The notes under the pieces are model-generated. The model saw nothing but the letters and a program-made list of their open reading frames with translations, made no database searches and was not told the origin of the DNA. A stretch of 64,000 bases of DNA from Macrostomum hystrix. Lineage: Eukaryota; Platyhelminthes; Macrostomidae. The stretch spans positions 4,743,001 to 4,807,000 of the forward strand of contig CATNEN010000033.1 of NCBI GenBank assembly GCA_950097015.1. Direction: 5' to 3'. Shown piece by piece: positions 33,971 to 45,656 of this stretch. The first letter of the stretch is position 1, and each line of letters begins with the position of its first letter. Both the position numbers and the translations under genes were made by a program.

Positions 33971-36921
33971 CACCGAAGGGCCTTAGACGCTGACATTGCT
34001 GTCAGTCATGCTAAAAGCAAAACGAAAAATGTGACCTGTATTCATGAATTTGGACATTTAATCCTGATTTAGGAAGACAAAAGCATCTCTGATAGTCACA
34101 GACTACTTTCCCTTTTTATTCTACCCGAATGTATAAAGCCAGGCTAGAGCTCATTTCACCAGACTTTTTCTGAAGTTAAGGAGATTAAAGGGAAGAGTGA
34201 TTTAGAGCTCCCATCATCAAAACGAGATCAAGTTGATCGGACTGAGTTAATGCATCATTACTCCGATCCCATTAGTCCTGTCACTGCCTCAGCAGATATC
34301 ATTTGAGAGCTTTCGAGTTGCTCTGCCAGAGAGCGGAGCTTGCAAACTGATTGCAACTAAACCGATGCAATTTAGTTATGCCAAACAAAAAATGAACAAT
34401 AAATACGAGCTACAACATGCAATAAATTATGCATAAAGTATTAGCTCTAAACACTTTTGCCCAAATCCAAACTCCCGGTGGAACGCGAAAATCGGCTTCA
34501 CTTTAGACCCCAGTTATTTAAGAGCTTTCTAGTTTCTAGTTCTAATCCTATGCATAGGATTGACATTCTATGCACACCAGTCACAACAAAACTAAAACGA
34601 AAAGGGTTTGATTCTATGAACTGGGGTACGTTGCATATAAAATCCGGTTGGTACAATTCGAAAATTTTTCCTATGCAGATTTTAGGGGACATTTTCACTT
34701 CATCTAAGATATGATACGGGTATAATATCCTCGAAATAAGGAGCATTGTGCAGAACATTGAGGAGAAAAAGCTAAGGTATTATCCAGTTCAAATAGTTCA
34801 CGACTGAGCTCTTACATGCACGTCCTCTTAGTCACGGAACGTCATTTACAGCCGACCATCTTCAACAACAATAGACTTGACACGACGTCCGTCTGTAGCT
34901 TGATCGGCGCCAGCTTGCACAGACGATTCACCTGACGAAGCCGAGACAGCGCCAGACGACTCAGCAGACCAACAGACTAAGTCGATGATCCAGGCGAGAC
35001 AGAAACATTCTGCAGACATCAGATGCCAGACGAAAAACTTTAAATGATGACCCAATATATGAACTCTGAACTTTGGCTGAACTCTTGGCAGCTTTTCTAT
35101 ATTTAATATGGAGGAGAGCAAAAATAACTTGAGAAGAAATGTCTGGCGTTGGTCCTAGAACTTCGACCAAAGAATAAATGTACTATACAGAATGCCAGAG
35201 CATCTGAAAAAAATCCGCAGCAAAATTAATATGCAATTAAACTACTTTTGTCACGAAAAACCTTAGTAGTCAGAACATAAGTCACTCTTCTTAAAAGTCA
35301 CTATTTTAACGTATTAAAATACATGGGTAATTTAAGCATTACTCGCAAACTATAACAATTTATATAGTTAAAAAAAGCTATAACATAAAACTATATATAT
35401 ATCCGAACCCATTACTTCACGACGGTTAATGAGCAATTCAGAACAACTAAAATTGTATTTATAGGTGTGTTTCTGCTTTGAAAATACATTTTTACAGATA
35501 CGATATTATAAAACCATACTTGTATTCCAACGCTCGTATGCTACTCTCTGATCTTTCTTTGCAAAAGTAGTTGATGCGTTTGTTAATTTGTGTAAATAAT
35601 CTATGGTCGATTCGCCATTCTGTGTAGATATACTCGTGAGGCAGATCTTTTTTAAACTCCCGCCAATTTTACGCTATTATCTGTAGTCGTCTTTTTTACG
35701 CAACACTCGCGGCTCGTTTTATGTGCCCCAGATGGTCATGCACCCACCCCTATTTTTTGTATAAATATCATGCCATTTTAAAACACTCCTACAACTTGCG
35801 TCTCCCCCGTTCCCAGTGAATCAGCCTCAATAAACACGAACGCTCTTATTTCCTCCTTGTTTCTCAGTTACGATATAAATAAACTGAGTTACTTAGTTAT
35901 TTCTACTAGGAAGAAGCAGTTGAATTTCCTTACCCTCCCGGTCTTCCCACCTAAAGATCCCTCGTCGGCCCTTTAAAACCAAATCCACCCTATTATAAAC
36001 CCCTTTATAACCCGATTATCCCGCCTTAAATCCCATTTAAATACCCACCTGAAGTCTACCTGAAGCCCGCCTGAAGTTCTCTAAATATATCCCCTGAAGT
36101 CCCTAAACTCAGCAATTGTCCACCCTAATGAAACTATATTAATTCCAATCCCATAGAAGAAGGTAACTGCGAAAGCATCACCAGGCAACTTCAATCCATC
36201 CTAATACGCCCCACGGACTGTGTACCTCAAATCAGTGAATTTAGCCCTCGTGCCAGCAGCAGTAAAATATTATTCCCCCCTTTGTTAGTAGCTAGTGTCT
36301 TGCCGCTCGGGCATTAGCGCTACCTTAGGTATAATCCGAACAGCGTGAAAATACCTACTTCTACCCTTATAACTTACGCTACCATCCCCCCCCAAATACT
36401 CAGCTCACCAATCCCAAATCTAGAGAGAGCTGAGAGGTCTGCTACACTCGCATTAAGACTTCGACTATAAAGCCTAACGGGGTTGTCCAAAGTAAAAATT
36501 GATCCGGCATTGTATATTCAATGCATGCTTTTTCATGCATTATATTCAATTTTCATGCATGGTTGTGATTGAGCATTCTGTGTAATATACTGAGTACTAT
36601 GCAAAGTCTGAATGCCTGAAATTATTTAATTGGGGTATGGGGTTGGATTGCCGAACGAATAGAGGAAAGAAAAGGACGGGCCACACAGCTGATCGATAAA
36701 TTATAAATATAATGTACATGTTCGCACGAGTAAGCGATAACAGAGGGGCCCACGCATGGAGAGGATGTTGCGAATGCACAGATTCCGTGACAGAAGCTTG
36801 ACTATTATCTGAACATTGTTAGTGTTCATTATTGAGTTAATTCCCTACATTCAGCCTTAATGCTTAGCTATGGTTATAGACATCAAGAATATTCATGGAT
36901 CTTCTGCCTGCTCTTCGTTCA
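33971..36921. other. long intergenic stretch
   Basis: No gene, RNA or clear repeat supported. The middle (35700-36450) is C-rich with a TATAAATA at 35760 and AATAAA at 35829, which might be a solo LTR, but no second copy is present to test it. Confidence 0.45.
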
Positions 36922-39900
36922 TCAAGCCGCGGGTTCCGCTAAACTCAGCAGCGAACGCTGCAGTTCCTCCTTCATATTGGTCAGCGTTCTTAGTGCGGCG
37001 GCTTCCTTCAGTCCAGTCTGAAAGGAATTAATAAGAATAATTCTGCCTATTCGGCCAAAGAGTGCTGTGGTGGCATGGTGTCAGAGTTTTTCTGAGTTTG
37101 AGTTCAAATCCTTGCTAATCCCAGAATTAATGGAGCTTGTCAGGATATTTCTAAGTAACGCCCAAAAGGAAATTTCTAAGCCACAGTGAAAGTGTGCAGA
37201 TACAAATTTCAGGCCGGATGCACAGCCCAGATCGTATGTTAGCATACATATCCGTGAGTGTGTTCTTGCGCTGTTAGTAAGGGGTCAATGCTGACAATGC
37301 TGTCAGTAAGCCTGTTGCTACTGGTGGGGCAGAGCCCCCTCTCTTTTTTACCTTGTGGTTGCGTTAGGGGTCTCGCGGCCTATTGGCGGCGTTCTGTAAG
37401 TAAGTAACTAACGAGTCAAGATGACGGACAATATTTCTTGCTTCCAATGGCTTGCTAAATGATTCGTCGTAAGTACATACGTGCTGATAGATCATTATCT
37501 CATTTAGGAACAGACACAAAATAGCTATAGAGCCTTACCAACTGCTGCATCAACATGTCTGTGGCAAGGCGCAGCTCCGGATACTCTTCAATGATATCAG
37601 CGTGCGACTGGATCAGACGCACCACCTGATCAACATCAACATCCTTGCTGCAGTACTCCAGTCCAACGAGCAGCTCTTGAGGATCCATTGAGTTGGACTG
37701 CAACAAGTCCTCAACCCAGCGGCGGGTCTCCTGCCTCTGCTCACCTCTTTCCAACAGTTCGTGTCTCAGACACCTGAGCAGGGCGTCAAAGTTTATGTAA
37801 AAGTATGTTCTATAATTCCTCATCTGTAACGGGAAAATTCTTCGCATGACCAAGGGCAGGAAGTCTAGCTCTGGCCGCTTCTTGCTCCAAAAGAAGAACT
37901 TCCAGGCGGAGTCTGTTCCCTTCAGGTGCTGCCACACTTGGTCAACAATTCGGGGCGACACTTCCTCTGCAATGGATTCGCTAAATTCAAAAGACATGCC
38001 CCTGCTGACACCCCAGTGTCCAAGACTGTTCTTCAGAATCTCACATGCCTCACTAGACATGCCCTGCTTAAGACTAGCCATAACTCGCAGACACTCCCTA
38101 GCAGAGAAGGCGCAGTCTGGAATACGGTCAAGGTCGGCCGTCAACGACTGGGCAGAAGAGGCGTCGGTCTCTTGGGACAACTGATGCAACAGAGAAGTGA
38201 CCATTGTGTAGATCTCGTGGTATTCCAATTGACCACTACTAGCAGAGACTTTTTTCACTGGGAGAATCTCAAAAGACAGCCCAGGAATAGTTAGGAATGG
38301 GTGGAAGTAGAATAAATTTGTTTTCAGGGGCCGAAGCGTGCCTAAGAACTGTTGCAGCAGGTTGTCCAGTTTGTTAATAGTCTCTGTTACCACTTGAGCA
38401 GTCTGGGCTTTTTCGCCGCCTTTTTTCAGATACACAATGGCGTCCCGCATGAAGAAGTGTCTCATGCACTCGTTGCCAGCAGTCCCCCTGTCTTTAAGGT
38501 GACGCAAAAGCATCTGCAGGGCTCGCCTGATCAGTGCAACCAGGTTCCTCGGCTCCCAAACCACAGATGGCTGCTCCTCTAGCATGTAGAATATGATAGT
38601 CTTGGCGTGGTAGGACTTGAGCCCATCAACCCTAGCAGAGATTATCTTCTTGATTAGATATTTCAACAGAATGAACACCTGGCCCTGCACGTCCGTGAGG
38701 CTGCGCATCAGTCGCCGCTCTAGAAAGGTGGTGCTGACGCGCAGAAAGTTTCCCTCCGCGCCTGGTGGAGCAGCTGTGGCCAGGTGGCAGGAGGATGTGA
38801 TCAGTTCCTGTCTAAGAGACTGCAGTACCTGAGGTGACACATTGGTGGACCAGCACTCTTCCTGCAGCATATGTATCGTAGGATAGGCGCAGCAGCGGTG
38901 AACCCTGACTGAGTCGACAGCCGGCTTTAGCGATGATCCTCTGAGCGGATTGGCTGGACAGGCAGCTGTAAGAATATCCACAGTGAGAAGCTGTAAGTAC
39001 TGTGAATTGGCTATTTTGAACGATGGAATATAGTGTGCGAGAAACGTCAGTAAATGTTCACGTTGAAAAAGAAGAAATACGCTCGTATGATCAATCCAAA
39101 ATGTTTTGTGATTCTGGAAGTTGTTTCATCGGATAGAGCGGAACATTTTAGCCCGTATTTAGGATTTTTATGGTGACTGGTTGAATATTTTAGGAGATAC
39201 AGAAAAAAATGTGGGCCTTTGAAATACCCCGCGGTGTTTCTAGTGTTTAAAGTTGGAAGCAGCGTCTTAAGTAGAGTTTCATAATTGAGCTCGTATTTAC
39301 GAGTAGTTACTGGTAGATAATACATTGGCCTCTTGCATCTTAGACACAGGTAATTATTCCATCGCAAGGTGACATTCATTTGGGGCAAATCCACAGAGAG
39401 AATGCTTCGGTCCTTGGTTTGAGCAGTTTGTCTGGTCTGCTAGTTCAAAATGCCACAAAATTCTAATTGGCTAGGGGGCCAACTGCCATGTCAAAGTTAC
39501 TAAAACTTACGCAATCCTCTCCATTCCATGTGTCCATTTGCGTACTCGAGTGTCGTGTCCGGGTCCACAGCATTGCACTGGCACTTGCCTTTAATATGGA
39601 AGTGGTTGCTCTGGAAAAACTGGGTCACGTCGATATCCGAGTCCGCGTCCGTTGTGCCGTCAAGTCTGACTAGGCTGTTTCCCCAGCCTTCCGAAAAGCT
39701 GCCAACAACAAAGATTTCTTCTACACCGAACAAGCGCCTAGTGATCTGCTGTAGGACGTCAGCCACAGCGGATTGAACGGACGCCCTGGACTGCTTGAAG
39801 CCAGACCGTGACATCGCAGAGTTCAGCCGTAAGCTAAGTTCTTCGCCTGTCTCTGCTATTAACCTGTAATGCAGCGATGGGCGATACCCTAGAAAGTGAT

Positions 39901-41733
39901 GCCAGCACTTTCAGCGGTTTGTGTAGGTTATTAAGTAAACTAAAACTCGATGCTAAAAGCTGCTGTGCAATGGAAAAATACTGCTGTAATAAAAAATTAC
40001 CTTTCTGGCTTCTGCGCTGCAGATCTCATATGGTTCAGCTGTTCCTGCAACTGAATGCACTCTCCTAACAGTTCTTCACACCGCACAGAGATAAGCCACG
40101 ATGGCCGCCCGCCGCCGTCCAGCAAATCCAGAGCAGCTTGAGTCTTGCCGTGCAGGCACAGAAATTCAAAGTGATTCGGATCAACGGAGAGGCCACTGGC
40201 AATGCTGCTTTTGCTTGTGGCCTCAGCAAGCAGCTTAGCAACCTCATAGTGACCGCTCTCCAGTGCGATCTGCTGAGGTGTTCGCAGAGAAATGTTGGGC
40301 CGTGTGGCATCCGCTCGAGCTCGAAGCAGAAGCTCTACTGTCCTCCGATGTCCATTCTGAGCTGCGACATACAGAGGTGTTGAGCCCCTGATATTAGTCC
40401 TGTTGACGTCTGCGTGTCCCTTAATTAGCGCGTCAACTATCTCATTCCGGCCAATCTGGGCGGCTACGAACAACGGCGTCTTGCCTTCTTCCGCGGTCTG
40501 TGCGTTGACATTTGCGCCAGCGTCAATCAGCAGCTGGACCACTGACTGATAGCCGTTCTGAGCGGCTCCCAAGATGGGCGCCACCCCGTCAATGTCCATT
40601 GCATTAACGTCAGCCTGAGCCCTTATCAGCGCGTCCGCCACCATTCTGTGCCCATGTAGGGCAGCCACCTGAATTGGCGAGGACCCCTCGCGCTGCTGAA
40701 AGTCGGGATCCGCACGAGACTTCAGCAGCGTCTCTACTACGCGGAGGTGCCCTTGAGCGGCGGCTATGTACAGCGGTACTTCGCCTTTGTTAGTGGCCAG
40801 GTCTACGTTAGCTTGGGCACTAACTAGCTGGGTGACTATTGTGTGGTGACCGTGCTGTGCGGCAATGTATAGCGGCGTGACACCCTCCGCTGTCTGGGCA
40901 TTTACATCTGCCTGAGCTTCGACCAGCACTGCTACAATATCGTTTTGTCCATGGTGACAGGCAATCCACAGTGCGGAGAATCCGCTTTTTGTCACAGCGT
41001 CAACGTCAGCCTGAGCCCTGATTAAAAGCTTTGCCGTTTCCAGATGGCCACTGTTTGCGGCAAAATGAATGGCTGCCTCACCCTTATGATTTACTTGGTC
41101 ACAGTTTATTCCTGCCGTAACCAGGGACTTGACTATTTTAGTGTGCCCGAATGATGAAGCGATCGCTATTGGAAATGACGAACCATTCGCACCTGGCAAT
41201 GAGCAATCAGCGCCAGCTCCAAGCAGCAGGTCAAGCAGCTCCTGTTTGTTGAATCTTGACGCCATATTGATTGCCGCCAGGCCACGACTGTTGGGCAGGT
41301 TGATGTCACAGTGCGCCCCGATTAGCTCCTGGACAACTGATCTGTGACCGGCGTGTGCGGCGAGAACCAGGCTCGGGGTAGCGGCCTGGCCGGCGCTGAA
41401 TTCAGCTCTCGCCCCGGCGCGCAGCAGAGAAGCGACTACCCGACGGTTGCCAGCTATTGATGACGCAGTCAGCGGAGATTTTTGGTCCCTTGTAACAAGA
41501 TTAACGTCAGCTGATGCTCTAACCAATAAGTCAACCACATCGCAGTGACCACTATCAGCAGCCAAGAAGATGGCTGTCTCACCTGCCTCTGTTTGGATGT
41601 CAACATTGGCCTGTGCCTTTACTAGGATCTCCACAGTATTAGCATCGCCACCCGCTGCGGCGATGTGCAGTGCAGACCGCCCCTCAGCGTCTTGTTGGTC
41701 AATTGGATCCTGAGGCTGGATGGCGAGCTCCAT
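36922..41733 (-). CDS. ankyrin-repeat / cGAS-like (Mab-21) nucleotidyltransferase fusion
   Basis: Four exons on minus: 40001-41733, 39511-39863, 37539-38965, 36922-37017; 1202 residues, with all junctions GT-AG and in phase. Exon 1 holds about 15 ankyrin repeats (residues 15-510; consensus G.TPLYVAAQNGH..VV.LL). Exon 2 begins the nucleotidyltransferase: GSFSEGWGN (632-640) is the GS motif and SDIDVT (653-658) the metal-binding D-x-D. Exon 3 carries the Mab-21 helical part (RVSTTFLERRL, SYHAKTIIFYMLEEQPSVVW). Exon 4 adds a helical tail. If the last donor is skipped, exon 3 reads on to a stop at 37500. An in-frame TAA directly precedes the start ATG. By family this would be a cGAS-like receptor making a nucleotide second messenger, with ankyrin repeats as the sensing or scaffold part. 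The third catalytic acid could not be assigned, and the cGAS zinc thumb is not seen. Confidence 0.83.
37060..37265 (+). repeat. diverged tRNA-derived SINE in last intron of the ankyrin-cGLR gene
   Basis: A tRNA-like head (GGTGGCATGGTGTCAGAG and GAGTTCAAATCC) followed by body pieces such as CAGTGAAAGTGTGCAGA and TAGCATACATATCCGTGAGTGTG. Much more diverged than the pair near 27 kb. Confidence 0.45.
39104..39233. repeat. dispersed repeat, copy 2
   Basis: Second copy of the 130-bp repeat at 28006-28134, lying in the intron between exons 2 and 3 of the ankyrin-cGLR gene. Confidence 0.5.
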
Positions 41734-41810
41734 TTAAACTCCTTGCTGCTTTCTGACGCTTATGCTTCCTAGTTGTCTGCTTCTTGCTAGCTTCATGTCT
41801 ATTTATGAAG

Positions 41811-41819
41811 CTATATAGA
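41811..41819 (-). promoter_or_regulatory. possible TATA box of ankyrin-cGLR gene
   Basis: CTATATAGC on the minus strand, about 80 nt upstream of the start codon; a start site near 41785 would fit. Weak evidence. Confidence 0.3.
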
Positions 41820-42248
41820 GTATAGACACTCGCTCTACGCTGGTTTCCACTTAGGGTAGAAATGCACGCGTTGCTTTGCCTGACATGCTTCGCTCTGCTT
41901 CTCTGCGTCGTAGGCAAAAGGCGCAAACTAAAACTTCTGTCTAACTAAATACAGTCAGTCTCTGATAAATAGTCACTTTTGTAGTCCTAATTTTGTACGC
42001 ACAATGTACGCACAGCGGCGATCTTTTTTTAGACGCGATCTTTTCTGGATTTTTAGTGCTGACAAGCATACAAGCCGCAGACATTTAGTATATTTGGACA
42101 TGCACACAACTACGAAACAGAAAATTAAACGCCATGACAAAAATGCAGATTTTAATTTTTATGAAGCTAAAATCGAAGCTTAAAATCCTGTCAAACGAAC
42201 TCGATCTCATGGATCTTGAAAATGAATTTCTTCAAATTTACTGTCATT

Positions 42249-43683
42249 CTAAAGGATCAATGTACAGTATAGCAATGTTCATAATATTTTTTGGAATGAC
42301 AGGACAGAGAAAAAGAGAGAGAGAGAGAGAGAGAGAGAATGAGGCGTATGCGCCCCAAATTTACTCTAGCCTAGAACACCAACAGCTGTTCACTCGCACC
42401 TCCTCCAGATAGTTGGACATTGAGAGTGGGTTTGTGTAACTTAATGTGCAGAGCTTCAAGAATGTTAAGTTTATGCTCGTTTTTGCTGTTGTCTATGACC
42501 TTGAAATGAGAGGTTATGTCTGGCTCATCACAACAACCATGGCATTGCAGCAAATGTTCATGAATCGGAGAGTTTCGTTGCCTATGTTCCTTGGCTCTCG
42601 TGAGTAGGTGTCGCTTGGTTTTACCCATGTAGGTAATGCTCTGGTCAACAGAGCAACGAAAACGATAGATGACACCTGCCTTGAGAGCACATGGAACACG
42701 AGACTTTAAACTCCCAACAAATTGACTGACTTTATGAGTACGGAACACAACATGAATCTTAGTCTTAAAGAATTTTTGCCAAGTTTTGCGAATTTGCCTC
42801 TTAAACACAATCGAAGAGTTGCCCAAAAAAGGAAGAGTCAAGATTGGTTCTCCTGGTTCTCTATCTGGCCGCTTAGGTTTAAGCTTTTTTTCAATTTTTT
42901 CATCTAAGAAATTACCAATAACCTTCATGATGTAGTTGATAGGGTATCCATTGGCAGTGAGAATATTGATAATGTTGGTAAACTCGTTGTGCAGCAACGA
43001 CCAAGAGCAACATACTGTATAGGCACGATGAAGCAGACAACGAATGACTACCGTCTTCCATTCCCTGGGGCACATCGCCTGGAAATTAAGCATCAAGTTA
43101 GTGAATGTGGGCTTGCGATACACTTCGGTCTCAATAGCGCAGTCCTTCAGATGGATCTCGATGTCAAGGAACGGTAGTTTCTTTCCGCCATATTCCACGG
43201 TGAATTTAATGTTAGGATGGGTGGCGTTTATTGTGTTGAAAAATTGCAGAAAGTCTTCCTCGTTATCAAAAATAGCGCATGTGTCATCGACATACCGTTT
43301 GTAAAATTTCGGAGCACAGCTTTTTTCCATCCAGGTTTTCTCCCAATGTGACATGCAAACGTTAGCAAGAGTGGGGGCAAGAGGGCTGCCCATAGCGCAG
43401 CCGTCAATTTGCTGGAAGTACTTATCGCCGAATTGGAATATCCCAGACGTGGCAATAACCAACAATTTCTTAAACACTTTCTCCGGGATTGGTGGCGCTG
43501 GGTTGTCTTTGAAGACCAAATTGGTAGCAATGTCGATCGCCAGATTCAGCGGAACATTGGTAAATAGTGAGGTGACATCCCATTAAGTTACACAAACCCA
43601 CTCTCAATGTCCAACTATCTGGAGGAGGTGCGAGTGAACAGCTGTTGGTGTTCTAGGCTAGAGTACATTTGGGGCGCATACGC

Positions 43684-43719
<36 letters not shown>

Positions 43720-43779
43720 CTCTGTCCTGTCATTCCAAAAATATTATGAACATTGCTATACTGTACATTGATCCTTTAG
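42249..43779 (-). mobile_element. Penelope-like element, 5'-truncated, with inverted 3'-end copy
   Basis: The minus-strand body is 42249-43580. It is followed directly by a plus-oriented copy of the element's own 3' end (43581-43779), so the insertion has inverted terminal repeats of 198-199 bp (42249-42446 and 43581-43779), each with an AG/CT microsatellite. Such terminal rearrangements are known in Penelope elements. Confidence 0.88.
42371..43580 (-). pseudogene. Penelope RT and GIY-YIG endonuclease, 5'-truncated
   Basis: An open frame of about 400 codons with no start codon at its head, so it is truncated. It opens at the RT motif DVTSLFTNVPL, then DGCAMGSPLAPTLANV, then the catalytic YVDDT, then KLPFLDIEI. 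A C-terminal GIY-YIG nuclease follows (GVIYRFRC...TYMGKTKRHLLTRAKEH). RT followed by GIY-YIG is diagnostic of Penelope-like elements. The frame has no internal stops, so the copy is fairly young despite missing the N-terminal part of the RT. Confidence 0.9.
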
Positions 43780-44164
43780 TCCTTTTATATCTTTTCAATA
43801 CCTGATTTTGTCGTCTACACAGTATTTACTGTCATTCGTTGCTGCAGCAGCTTGTCCACTACATTGAGTACACGGCTATTGTACTCGGCTTCTGTAGCAA
43901 AGTGCACTGCACGCAAATAGAAATTCGCCTTGCCTCGGGGCCGCACAAAAGCCCGTCTGTCTGTCTGTTCGATGTCCTACGGGCACATTTAACCACAGTG
44001 CTAGGACAAGGGCTGGGTCTGCTGTTCTGCTTGGCGCTTCTTAAAGTCGAACGCAGCTCTCCTGGCATTAGTCGTCAGTTTCCGTCTTGCTGCTCAGTGA
44101 CTGATCACTTTTGATGCCAGATTCTAGTGGCACCTTCGCAGATGAGGTGCTTCTCAGATAAAGA

Positions 44165-44302
44165 TTAGTTGGTAACAGGCCGATGCTCAGACCCCGGCTG
44201 CTCCAGTTTGCGTTGACGAGCTTGTCCACGAAGTGGGTAGAGCGACAGGCAAAGGGACTGGGACTGGCAAAGGCCAGGCAATAGTGAGCTCCAGTTTTAC
44301 TA
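44165..44302 (-). pseudogene. decayed GPCR ligand-binding-domain fragment
   Basis: On minus, the frame reads HFVDKLVNANWSSRGLSIGL, against HFAAKLVNANWSRRGLSIGL in receptors B and C, preceded by a plausible match around a YC pair. Similarity stops after GLSIGLL. A possible N-terminal continuation lies on the far side of the mariner (45657-45720). This is a relic of a fourth receptor in the cluster, on the opposite strand to C. Confidence 0.7.
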
Positions 44303-45656
44303 CGGGTGTGTCATAAGTAATGTCACTGTGGTTGTTGTGCGGGAACCCAAAGCAATAATCATCCAAATAGCTCGTATATATTATATATTATATTATATTC
44401 TGAAAGTACATTTATTGAGAAGTTGCCACCACACCTGAGCAGCAATTTTAATGTCTATGGCCAAAACTGTCGCAAGAATTTGTTAATCCGATTTAGCAAG
44501 CGCAACGCGATGAAATCTTCTTTTTGCAACGAGCAAAACTCAACATGAATCACGACAAGACGCACATCCAGTTCTACGCTTTCATTCGCTTCAAGCTTGG
44601 AAAATCTGCACTTGAAGTAGAGGAGGATCTCCGGAACACACTGCCAGACAACTGCCCAACTCGCAGGACAATTTACAGGTGGTTTCAGAACTTTACTGAT
44701 CCTGGGTTCGAATTGGGAGATGCCGCCAGATCTGGACGACCATGTTCAACCAGGACAATAGAGAACATCGAAGTCATCAGCGACCTGGTCAAGGAAGACC
44801 CGCGGCAGTCTGTCAGGGAGCTAGCGGACTGCTTGGAGATTGATTTCAAGACAGTCCATCGCATCTTGACAGAGGATCTCCATCTCCGAAACGTCTGCTC
44901 GGTCTGGGTGCCCCATGACCTCACTGCGGACCAACGTCAGGCCCGTGTGAACTGCGCCAATCAGATCCGCAAGGTGTTCAGCAGCCGGGGCTTGGATGAC
45001 ATCCTAAACTGCCTGGTTGTTGAGGATGAGACCTGGCTCCACCTGGATGGCAAAAGCAGCAAGGCAGACAATCGCTGCTGGCTGGGAGCTGGGGACTCCA
45101 GGCTGACTGTGACCAGGAGGTCCATCTCAGACAAGAAGACCATGCTGCTGGTGGCATTCACGCCAAACAAACGAGTCTCCATCTGTACAACTCCGCCAAA
45201 CACCAAGGTCGATGGCCAGTACTTCATCGACTTTGTCCGACACACTGGGAACCTCTGGCGCACGCTCCGGTCAAATCCGATTCACCTGAACGAAGTTCTG
45301 TGGCAGATGGACAACGCACGGCCTCACACCTGTCAGGCTGTTTCGGATTTTCTGGCTGGACGGCGAGTAAATCTGCTCTGGCAGAGTCCCTACAGCCCAG
45401 ACTTCAACTTGTGCGACAGGTTTCTCTTTAAATGGCTGAAGGCAGACTTTTCCCAGAGAAGTTTCGCAAACCATGATGAGGTCAAAGAAGCCGCGTTGCA
45501 CTGGTTCCGACAGCTGGAGGAAAAACACCTGCAGGCTGAGGTAGAGAAGCTGTACGAGCACTGCCAGAGGGTGATTGATATTGGGGGACACTATGTTGTT
45601 GATTGATTGTTAGTTGGTCTGTTTTACCCTCAGTGACATTACTTATGACACACCCG
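44303..45656 (+). mobile_element. mariner transposon
   Basis: Perfect 26-bp terminal inverted repeats (CGGGTGTGTCATAAGTAATG plus TCACTG) at 44303-44328 and 45631-45656 flank one transposase ORF; 1354 bp, a normal mariner length. The expected TA duplication is seen only at the left edge, so the right junction may have changed. Confidence 0.92.
44545..45606 (+). CDS. mariner transposase, apparently intact
   Basis: 353 residues, single ORF. The N-terminal paired helix-turn-helix region includes RTIYRWFQNF and KTVHRIL. The catalytic domain has DETWLHLD (first D), MDNARPH (second D) and SPYSPDFNLCDRFLF (third D), with 34 residues between the second and third D, the D34D spacing of mariner. No stop codons or frame breaks. 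The start is the ATG at 44545; the frame is open slightly further upstream without a better ATG. Confidence 0.92.
   Translation: MNHDKTHIQFYAFIRFKLGKSALEVEEDLRNTLPDNCPTRRTIYRWFQNFTDPGFELGDAARSGRPCSTRTIENIEVISDLVKEDPRQSVRELADCLEIDFKTVHRILTEDLHLRNVCSVWVPHDLTADQRQARVNCANQIRKVFSSRGLDDILNCLVVEDETWLHLDGKSSKADNRCWLGAGDSRLTVTRRSISDKKTMLLVAFTPNKRVSICTTPPNTKVDGQYFIDFVRHTGNLWRTLRSNPIHLNEVLWQMDNARPHTCQAVSDFLAGRRVNLLWQSPYSPDFNLCDRFLFKWLKADFSQRSFANHDEVKEAALHWFRQLEEKHLQAEVEKLYEHCQRVIDIGGHYVVD

Noticed and set aside
35740-35900. Solo LTR
   Set aside because: A TATA-like and an AATAAA are present, but no ends, target duplication or second copy can be seen.
36220-36340. rRNA-like GTGCCAGCAGCAG motif (mitochondrial insert?)
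   Set aside because: Only a dozen bases match; flanking conserved rRNA segments are absent.
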